Below, piece after piece: positions 13,371-19,648 of a DNA stretch of 19,648 nt. Numbering within the stretch: position 1 is the stretch's first letter; each line of letters begins with the position of its first letter. Origin of the DNA: a bacterium (GTDB taxonomy: Bacteria > ARS69); contig JALGZO010000225.1 in the NCBI GenBank assembly GCA_025774865.1, positions 1 through 19,648 of the forward strand. Direction: 5' to 3'. The notes beneath the pieces were generated by a model that was not told the origin of the DNA, ran no database searches, and was given only the letters and a program-made list of their open reading frames with translations. The position numbers and the translations under genes were made by a program.

Positions 13371-13499
13371 CTAGCCCCGCTCCCCTTCGACCGAAGCCGC
13401 CAGCGCCACGACATCGCCGACCGTGGATTCGCCCAGGAACACGTTGTCGATGAGGCGGGCCCTGCCCACGCGGGCCGCTACCGCCAGCAAAGCCGGCTC
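13371..13499 (-). pseudogene. panC: Displaced C-terminal fragment of PanC in a different frame
   Basis: From 13499 leftwards the minus strand encodes EPALLAVAARVGRARLIDN and about 23 more residues to TAG at 13371. PALLAVAA..G..RLIDN is the conserved C-terminus of pantothenate synthetase. It is in a different frame from the rest of panC and lies 3 nt before the GlmU-domain start, as expected for the original end of panC. It shows that the panC ORF stopping at 13478 is truncated by a deletion, not by natural shortness. Confidence 0.8.
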
Positions 13500-14149
13500 G
13501 ACGCCTCGCGGTACGCAGCCTCGACCTCGCGCAGGCCACGTGAAAGCGCGAGCGACGCCTCCCGTTCATCGGCCGTCAGATACCGGTTCCTGGAGCTCAA
13601 CGCGAGCCCGTCGGCGTCCCGGACCGTCGGAGCCACGACGATCTCACCGGGCAGATTCAGGTCCCGAGCGAGTCGTTGCACGAGAATCGCTTGCTGCGCA
13701 TCCTTCTGGCCGAACACCGAGAAATCGGGCCGGACGATGTTCAGCAGCTTCGTCACCACGAGGGCCACGCCGTCGAAGTGCCCGGGGCGGCCAGCCCCGC
13801 ACAGAGGCGCCGACAGCGCCTCGACCCGCACGATCGTTGCGAAGCCCTCGGGGTACATTTCGGCGACGGACGGCGAGAAGTAAAGGTCGACGCCGGCGTC
13901 CAGCGCCACCTCGAGATCCGACTTCGCCGCCCGGGGGTATGTCTCGAAATCTTCGCCGGGGCCGAACTGGACCGGATTCACGAAGACGGACAGAACCACG
14001 TAATCGGCGCGCTGGCGCGCGAGCCGGATGAGCGAGAGGTGCCCTTCGTGCAGCGCCCCCATCGTGGGAACGAATCCTATGGTGCGCCGCTGCTTCCGTG
14101 CATCGGCGACCGCGGCCCGGACGTCGTCAATTCGGGCGGCGTCCCGCAC
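13478..14149 (-). CDS. panC: Pantothenate synthetase, truncated by an internal out-of-frame deletion
   Basis: PanC joins pantoate and beta-alanine using ATP, the last step of vitamin B5 synthesis. The catalytic domain is intact: FVPTMGALHEGHLSLI (HxGH-type motif), SVFVNPVQFGPGEDF, GRPGHFDGVALVVTKL, FGQKDAQQ and LALSSRNRYL. After EAAYREAS (near 13500) the frame runs into SRLCWR and a stop at 13478. About 45-50 residues of the C-terminal domain expected from E. coli PanC (283 residues) are missing, and the true C-terminus survives in another frame (13371-13499). The junction lies near GTCGAG (13497-13502). The resulting 223-residue protein lacks most of the C-terminal domain and is probably impaired. 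I chose GTG 14149, with GGAGG 7 nt upstream, over ATG 14203. It overlaps panB by 23 nt. Confidence 0.85.
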   Translation of the reverse strand: MRDAARIDDVRAAVADARKQRRTIGFVPTMGALHEGHLSLIRLARQRADYVVLSVFVNPVQFGPGEDFETYPRAAKSDLEVALDAGVDLYFSPSVAEMYPEGFATIVRVEALSAPLCGAGRPGHFDGVALVVTKLLNIVRPDFSVFGQKDAQQAILVQRLARDLNLPGEIVVAPTVRDADGLALSSRNRYLTADEREASLALSRGLREVEAAYREASSRLCWR

Positions 14150-14972
14150 GGGGAGCCCTCCGATCGGACGAGCTATAGCTGTGATCGAGGTCGGGGAACG
14201 CACCTTCCTTCACTTCACGTCGGAACCGCCCGATCGCGTCGATCATTTCGTCGTTCAGGTTCGCGTACCGCTTGACGAACTTCGGCTCGAGGTGCGCCTC
14301 GATCCCGAGCAAATCGTGGAACACGAGAACCTGTCCGTCGCACTCGGGACCGGCACCGATCCCGATGGTGGGGATCGCGAGCGAGCCCGTGATCTCCCCG
14401 GCGATCTCGTGGGGAATGCCTTCGAGCACCAGCGAGAAGCACCCAGCGCGCTCGAGCAGGCCGGCGTCCTCGAGAATCCGCTTACGGGAGTCCTCGGTGC
14501 GCCCCTGGACGCGGAAGCCCCCGAAACGATGAACCGACTGCGGCGTGAGGCCAAGGTGCCCCATGACCGGGATGGAGGCGTCGGTCAGCGCACCCACCGT
14601 GTTCAGGAATTCACGACCACCCTCGATCTTCACGGCCTGGGCGCGGCCCTCCTTGATGAGACGACCGGCGTTCGCCACCGCTTCCGCCGTCGACACCTGG
14701 TAGGAGAGGAACGGCATGTCCGCGACGACGAGGCAGTGAGGGTCCGCGCGGCGCACGAGGCGGGCGTGATAGGTGACGTCTTGGACCGTCACCGGCAGGG
14801 TGTTTTCGTGACCCTGAATCACCATTCCGAGGGAGTCGCCGACGAGGATGACGTCGATCCCGGCGGCATCGACCACCCGCGCCGAATGGTAGTCGTACGC
14901 CGTTACCATCGTGATCTTCTCGCCCTTCTTCTTCATTGAAAGAAGGGTGCGTACGGTCACTGCCGTTGTCAT
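14127..14972 (-). CDS. panB: 3-methyl-2-oxobutanoate hydroxymethyltransferase
   Basis: PanB adds a hydroxymethyl group from methylene-tetrahydrofolate to alpha-ketoisovalerate, the first committed step to pantothenate. The 281-residue protein shows the family pattern in order: VTAYDYHSARVVDAAGID, DVILVGDSLGMVIQGH (metal-binding Asp), VVADMPFLSYQ, AVKIEGG, PVMGHLGLTPQS, GRTEDSRKR, LEGIPHEIA, TIGIGAGPECDGQVLV and a FVKRYAN segment. ATG 14972 has GGGAGG 7 nt upstream. A gap of 100 nt separates it from the kinase gene, with a hairpin and a possible weak promoter (14997-15026). The folate cofactor links it loosely to folB and folK upstream. Confidence 0.96.
   Translation of the reverse strand: MTTAVTVRTLLSMKKKGEKITMVTAYDYHSARVVDAAGIDVILVGDSLGMVIQGHENTLPVTVQDVTYHARLVRRADPHCLVVADMPFLSYQVSTAEAVANAGRLIKEGRAQAVKIEGGREFLNTVGALTDASIPVMGHLGLTPQSVHRFGGFRVQGRTEDSRKRILEDAGLLERAGCFSLVLEGIPHEIAGEITGSLAIPTIGIGAGPECDGQVLVFHDLLGIEAHLEPKFVKRYANLNDEMIDAIGRFRREVKEGAFPDLDHSYSSSDRRAPRAGRRPN
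14157..14161 (-). promoter_or_regulatory. Ribosome binding site deciding the panC start
   Basis: GGAGG with a 7-nt spacer to GTG 14149, inside the 3' end of panB. It gives about 24 residues before GFVPTMG, the usual distance in PanC. Confidence 0.5.
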
Positions 14973-14996
14973 GACGGCACCTCCCGGGCCTCGAGG

Positions 14997-15026
14997 AGTC
15001 TACTCGACGACCTTCGAGTCGTCGAG
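14997..15026 (-). promoter_or_regulatory. Hairpin and possible weak promoter before panB
   Basis: 15003-15011 (CTCGACGAC) and 15018-15026 are perfect 9-nt complements around a 6-nt loop. On the minus strand TCGACG (15025-15020) and TAGACT (15002-14997) are 17 nt apart and could be -35 and -10, so the hairpin would overlap the promoter. A smaller 6-bp hairpin lies at 15054-15070, just after the kinase stop. Neither is followed by a T-tract, so they are not standard terminators. Confidence 0.25.
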
Positions 15027-15072
15027 GGAGCCTACGCCCACTGGCGCTCCCCCGCCACGGCTCTCGTGGCCG

Positions 15073-15756
15073 TCAGCGCCCTCCGATGTACCGAGTTCCC
15101 TTCGAATGTTCCCGGATCATGCCGAGAAGCCCCTCGTAGTCGCCGTCGGTTCCGACCAGATCGATCTCGTTCGTATTGACGATGAGGAGAGGTGCGTCGT
15201 CGTAGTGGAAGAAGAAGTGGTTGTAGGCCTCGGCGAGCGTCTCGAGGTATTCGCGCGAGATGTCGCGTTCGAACTCGCGACCACGGTGCTTGATGCGCTC
15301 GAGCAGCACCTCGGTCGTGGCTTGCAGGTAGATCACCAGATCCGGCCGATTGAGCCTCGCCTCCAGCAGTGGCAGAAGAGTTCGGTACAGCGCGAGCTCG
15401 TCCTCGCCGAGATTGATCGTCGCGAAGATCTGGTCCTTCGCGAACAGGTAGTCTGACACGACACTCTCGGTGAAGAGGTCCCGCTGCGACAGCTCGAGGT
15501 GCTGCCGGTATCGTGACAGAAGAAAGAAGATCTGCGTCTGGAAGGCGAACGCGTCCGGGTCATCGTAGAAGCGGGCGAGGAAAGGGTTCTCTTCCACGAC
15601 CTCCAGCACGAGTGACGCGCCCAAGCTCCTTGCAAGGCGATTCGCCAGCGTGGTCTTGCCGACTCCGATCACGCCCTCGACCGCGAGGTAACGGTTCGCC
15701 GAGGGCTCCGCTCCCTCTTCCTTCGGGGGAGCCATTTCCTCGATTATCTCCGACAT
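15073..15756 (-). CDS. Deoxynucleoside kinase (dAK/dGK/dCK family)
   Basis: This 227-residue kinase phosphorylates deoxynucleosides in the salvage pathway. The P-loop is VEGVIGVGKTTLANRLA at about residue 25. EVVEENPFLARFYDD and FQTQIFFLLSRYRQ supply substrate-site residues. DLFTESVVSDYLFAKD holds the family's (D/E)RS-like region, and ERIKHRGREFERDIS looks like the LID with its Arg residues. DLVIYLQA marks a core strand. Base specificity cannot be read from sequence. The start at ATG 15756 lies within the folK 3' end (13-nt overlap); ATG 15735 is a possible alternative, and residues 1-20 are variable. folK next to a deoxynucleoside kinase recurs in several FCB-type genomes, to my recollection. 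Confidence 0.87.
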   Translation of the reverse strand: MSEIIEEMAPPKEEGAEPSANRYLAVEGVIGVGKTTLANRLARSLGASLVLEVVEENPFLARFYDDPDAFAFQTQIFFLLSRYRQHLELSQRDLFTESVVSDYLFAKDQIFATINLGEDELALYRTLLPLLEARLNRPDLVIYLQATTEVLLERIKHRGREFERDISREYLETLAEAYNHFFFHYDDAPLLIVNTNEIDLVGTDGDYEGLLGMIREHSKGTRYIGGR

Positions 15757-16283
15757 GGGGCAAGCTCGATGAGGTCTCCCAGCGCGACTCCGGCGATTCG
15801 CTCGCACGCGGTGACGGCACCAGTGCGCCTCAGTCGGTCGAGCATCTCGGCGGCGGACACGTGCGTCTCGGGGTGCCGCCAGTCGGGCGCGACATCGATC
15901 AGTGGTTCGAGGACGAACGAGCGCTCCGGGAGTCGCGGATGCGGCAAGACGAGGTCCGGCTCCTGCTGCACGAGGTCACCGAACCAGAGCAGGTCGAGGT
16001 CGAGGGTTCGAGGCCCCCATCTCTCGCGGCGTTCGCGACCCGCCGAGCGCTCCTCTTCGTGCAAGAGATCCAGGAGTCGCCGCGGGGAGAGGATGGTCTC
16101 GAAAGTGGCGACGCCGTTGAGATAGTCGGGCTGCTCCGGCCCCTGCCATGGATCGCTGCGGTACAACCCCGACACTTCGACCAACGTGAGAGCGGAGTGC
16201 GTCCGCAGATGAGAGAGTGCCTGTTCGAACGCGACGTCCGGTCGACCCAGGTTCCCTCCGAAGCCCACCGCCGCGCGGTTCAC
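15744..16283 (-). CDS. folK: 2-amino-4-hydroxy-6-hydroxymethyldihydropteridine pyrophosphokinase (HPPK)
   Basis: FolK transfers pyrophosphate from ATP to 6-hydroxymethyl-dihydropterin in folate synthesis. The 179-residue protein opens AAVGFGGNLGRP (pterin/ATP loop). It contains SGLYRSDPWQGPEQPDYLNGV and GRERRERWGPRTLDLDLLWFGD, the HPPK signature with the two Mg-binding aspartates (DLD). LPHPRLPERSFVLEPL follows. It begins at GTG 16283, overlapping the folB stop by 4 nt (GTGA), with AGGAG about 10 nt upstream. The two genes are therefore likely co-translated and catalyse consecutive steps. Confidence 0.95.
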   Translation of the reverse strand: MNRAAVGFGGNLGRPDVAFEQALSHLRTHSALTLVEVSGLYRSDPWQGPEQPDYLNGVATFETILSPRRLLDLLHEEERSAGRERRERWGPRTLDLDLLWFGDLVQQEPDLVLPHPRLPERSFVLEPLIDVAPDWRHPETHVSAAEMLDRLRRTGAVTACERIAGVALGDLIELAPCRR

Positions 16284-16654
16284 TCGAGGACGTCTCCTCG
16301 AGAGACCTCGATCTCGACGTAGCCGAGATTCGGGCAGAACGGAATCTGCGCCTTTCGGATCCGTAGGGTGACGCCTTCGATGTCGAACTCTTCGTAGATC
16401 GTGTTCACGAGATCGGTCGCGAGGGCTTCGAGAAGGGCGAAGCGATCGCCGTGCACGATCTCCTCGATGCGCTCGTACACCTTTTCGTAGTTCACCGCAT
16501 CCGGCAGGTTGTCGGACTTGGCCGCATCTTCGATATCCACGAAAAGATCCACGTCCACTTCGAAGCGCTGGCCGAGCTCCTTCTCGGCCTCGTGATAACC
16601 GTGGTAGCCGACAAGGGAGACGTCGGACAGCGTGACGCGCGCCAGATCGCTCAT
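16280..16654 (-). CDS. folB: Dihydroneopterin aldolase
   Basis: FolB cleaves dihydroneopterin to the HPPK substrate. The 124-residue protein has the family core: VTLSDVSLVGYHGYHEAEKELGQRFEVDVDL, with the substrate-binding Glu after the GYHG turn. NYEKVYERIEEIV follows, then LLEALATDLVNTI, and VTLRIRKAQIPF with the catalytic Lys. ATG 16654 is chosen over an upstream extension of 32 residues, because GAGG lies 7 nt before it and the family starts here. It is the first gene of the long minus-strand cluster and sits downstream of the groEL terminator. The gap holds no clear promoter, only a weak -10-like TACGCT (16685-16690). Confidence 0.95.
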   Translation of the reverse strand: MSDLARVTLSDVSLVGYHGYHEAEKELGQRFEVDVDLFVDIEDAAKSDNLPDAVNYEKVYERIEEIVHGDRFALLEALATDLVNTIYEEFDIEGVTLRIRKAQIPFCPNLGYVEIEVSRGDVLE

Positions 16655-16706
16655 CTCAACACCTCGGGACCGGGGAGAACCGGGAGCGTAGCGGAAACGC
16701 GGCGTT

Positions 16707-16751
16707 TGTGCGCGGCCAATCTCGTCGCGTGAGCACGACCGGCCGCGCACA
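16707..16751 (-). repeat. 11-bp inverted repeat between groEL terminator and folB
   Basis: TGTGCGCGGCC (16707-16717) and GGCCGCGCACA (16741-16751) are perfect complements around a 23-nt loop that can form a further short TCGT/ACGA stem. It abuts the groEL terminator and lies about 50 bp upstream of folB. There is no T-tract, so it may be an operator, a backup transcription barrier or a leader structure for folB. Confidence 0.4.
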
Positions 16752-16753
16752 CG

Positions 16754-16788
16754 AAAAAGGGCGCCCCCCGCGAGGGAGGCGCCCTTCG
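16754..16788 (-). terminator. Intrinsic terminator of the groES-groEL operon
   Basis: AAGGGCGCC (16757-16765) pairs perfectly with GGCGCCCTT (16778-16786). The inner CCC/GGG can extend the stem. On the minus strand the stem runs into five T residues (16758-16754). It begins about 20 nt after the groEL stop. Confidence 0.85.
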
Positions 16789-16807
16789 TGCAGTCGAGCG
16801 GGCGAGC

Positions 16808-18532
<1,725 letters not shown>

Positions 18533-18817
18533 CTAGAGGATGGCGAGGATGTCGCTCTCCCGCAGGATCAGGTATTCCTTGGCTCCGACCGTGACCTCGG
18601 TGCCGGAGTATTTGCCGTAGAGAATCGTGTCGCCCTTGGTGACCTCGGGCTTCACACGATCTCCTTCATCGGTCAGGCGTCCGGGACCGACCGCCACGAC
18701 ACGCCCCTCGGACGGGCGTTCTTTGGCGGTGTCGGGGATGATGATTCCGCTTTTCGAGACCTCTTCGGCCTCGAGGGCCTCGACGAGGACGCGATCCCCG
18801 AGGGGCTTGATCTTCAT
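18533..18817 (-). CDS. groES: Co-chaperonin GroES (Hsp10)
   Basis: GroES caps GroEL. The 94-residue protein has [29 protein letters not shown], containing the mobile loop (SKSGIIIPD) that binds GroEL, then [23 protein letters not shown] and [13 protein letters not shown] strong GGAGGAGG ribosome site lies about 6 nt before ATG 18817. The promoter (18931-18959) and CIRCE operator (18887-18913) lie upstream, giving a leader of about 105 nt. Confidence 0.98.
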   Translation of the reverse strand: MKIKPLGDRVLVEALEAEEVSKSGIIIPDTAKERPSEGRVVAVGPGRLTDEGDRVKPEVTKGDTILYGKYSGTEVTVGAKEYLILRESDILAIL

Positions 18818-18886
18818 GGGTTTCCTCCTCCGACCATAATGCCAATGATATCAAGGGCTTGGGTCGGGCTGGCGTGGCTTCTGGGA

Positions 18887-18913
18887 TTAGCACTAGTGGC
18901 AAAAGAGTGCTAA
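18887..18913 (-). promoter_or_regulatory. CIRCE operator (HrcA binding site)
   Basis: On the minus strand TTAGCACTC-N9-TAGTGCTAA, one mismatch from the consensus TTAGCACTC-N9-GAGTGCTAA. It starts about 10-12 nt downstream of the predicted transcription start and lies upstream of groES, the usual position. It implies an HrcA repressor elsewhere in the genome. Confidence 0.93.
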
Positions 18914-18930
18914 CAGGCAGAATCGGCGAG

Positions 18931-18959
18931 AAGATACACGCCGGCCTCTGGAGTGTCAA
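18931..18959 (-). promoter_or_regulatory. Sigma70-type promoter of groES-groEL
   Basis: Minus strand: perfect -35 TTGACA (18959-18954), 17-nt spacer, -10 TATCTT (18936-18931). It is directly followed by the CIRCE element. Confidence 0.75.
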
Positions 18960-19011
18960 GAGGCGCCCCGTCGCAAGGCCAGGCCGGGAGCGCCCCGAAC
19001 GCTTCGGATAG

Positions 19012-19044
19012 AAAAAAACGGCCGACGGGACAACCCGCCGGCCG
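19012..19044 (-). terminator. Intrinsic terminator of the right-edge gene
   Basis: Minus-strand RNA forms an 11-bp stem (CGGCCGGCGGG at 19044-19034 with 19029-19019, one G-U pair) around UUGU. It is followed by seven U residues (19018-19012). It lies about 30 nt after the stop at 19073. Confidence 0.88.
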
Positions 19045-19072
19045 CGTTGCTTCGAGGTTGGTCGGCGACCGC

Positions 19073-19648
19073 CTAGAAGTCCGGCAGGTCGGCCGTCACC
19101 GTCGGGATGATGTTGATCATCACCTTCACGCTCCAGACGAAGTACGTCGGCTGATTCGTCGGCGGGGCCGTGCCTATCCATTGGTAGAAGATCGAGGTGT
19201 CCGTGGCCGGCGGCCCGTTGGTCTGGGCTTCCGCGAGGCAATCCGCGAGGAGCCGGTTGATCTCGGCCACGCCCGCCTCGGTGACGTTCTCGGTGATGTC
19301 GATCCAGTCCGTGACGGCGCCGGCGGCGAAGCCGGTGACCGAGCCGAGCGTCTGGGTCGGGCGGTTCCCGAACGTGACCTCCAGGTTGCCGGTGACCGCG
19401 CGGTCTTGCACCACGTCGGCCGTGTCGATCTTCGCGCAGAGGCCCCGGAACGTGACCGCACGGATGCTGTCGGGGTTCACTCCGTTGTCCAGAGCAATCT
19501 GTCGAAGATCCAGCTCGTCCTTCAAGTCCACGGTGTCGGACCCGAGATCGACGTTCTTGTCACCTTGCGCGGTGAAGCGGGCGTACGACTCTTCGTTGAC
19601 CACGAACTCGACCGTCTTCTCCTCGGTGCACGTCGATCCGACGAGCGG
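19073..19648 (-). CDS. Probable secreted protein or lipoprotein of unknown function, 5' end missing
   Basis: The frame is open from the right window edge to TAG at 19073, giving 191 residues without a true start. The first visible residues are PLVGSTCTEEKTVEFVVNEE. A hydrophobic signal sequence ending just before or at this Cys would be natural, but the lipobox is imperfect and the signal core lies outside the window. The body is acidic and strand-rich (LEVTFGNRPTQ, TYFVWSVKVMINI) with a helical stretch at TEAGVAEINRLLADCLAEA. It has three Cys in all. I recognise no family. A GTG at 19601-19603 could be read as a start, but the reading frame clearly continues upstream. A strong terminator follows. 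Confidence 0.65.
   Translation of the reverse strand, partial: PLVGSTCTEEKTVEFVVNEESYARFTAQGDKNVDLGSDTVDLKDELDLRQIALDNGVNPDSIRAVTFRGLCAKIDTADVVQDRAVTGNLEVTFGNRPTQTLGSVTGFAAGAVTDWIDITENVTEAGVAEINRLLADCLAEAQTNGPPATDTSIFYQWIGTAPPTNQPTYFVWSVKVMINIIPTVTADLPDF

Noticed and set aside
16685-16720. Promoter for folB (TACGCT with TTGGCC)
   Set aside because: The spacing is 23 nt and no other -35 fits, so it was not listed as a feature.

Overview
The window looks like ordinary chromosome from a GC-rich, diderm (outer-membrane) bacterium, probably an assembled contig from an uncultured lineage. Supporting signs are a predicted outer-membrane beta-barrel protein, a periplasmic M23 endopeptidase, a SurA/PpiD-type foldase and strong third-position G/C bias. 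A folK gene next to a deoxynucleoside kinase, LytR_C and DUF4321 small proteins, and DnaE1 near AccA would suit a phylum around the FCB group (for example Eisenbacteria-like or Gemmatimonadota-like). That placement is an inference and is weak. I see no mobile element, CRISPR array, tRNA or rRNA.

Layout, left to right. (1) 1-77, minus: the first codons of a secreted protein cut by the window edge, behind a promoter and a roughly 210-nt leader full of inverted repeats. (2) 321-8401, minus: accA, a beta-barrel protein gene with its own promoter, dnaE, and an M23 peptidase gene whose stop overlaps the dnaE start (TTGA). (3) 8402-8552: a divergent promoter region. (4) 8553-10403, plus: a membrane-anchored parvulin-type foldase, the only plus-strand gene. 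(5) 10424-16654, minus: a long, tightly packed cluster with many 1-23 nt overlaps. In transcription order it holds folB, folK, deoxynucleoside kinase, panB, panC, a GlmU uridylyltransferase domain, a HIT-family hydrolase/phosphorylase, a LytR_C protein, a DUF4321 membrane protein, tatA and a response regulator. (6) 16808-18959, minus: groES-groEL with a TTGACA promoter, a CIRCE operator and a strong terminator. (7) 19012-19648, minus: the 3' part of a probable secreted protein gene with its own terminator, cut by the right edge.

The cluster mixes folate (folB, folK), pantothenate (panB, panC), nucleotide salvage, UDP-GlcNAc supply and envelope or export functions. This looks like a growth-related housekeeping operon rather than a dedicated pathway.

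The most notable finds are two genes that appear broken by small out-of-frame deletions. In panC the segment joining the catalytic core to the C-terminus is missing, and the C-terminus (including an RLIDN motif) survives in another frame. In the response regulator the first beta-strand and acidic pocket are missing, and a well-placed start codon lies in a different frame from the receiver domain. Both junctions are compatible with short sequence repeats, so they may be real decay, strain variation or an amplification/assembly artefact. The other main observations are a shared extended promoter motif in front of the two envelope genes, a near-leaderless M23 transcript, a 10-nt direct repeat spaced exactly 30 bp at the beta-barrel promoter, and the structured leader at the left edge. 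I did not find a convincing new multi-gene system.
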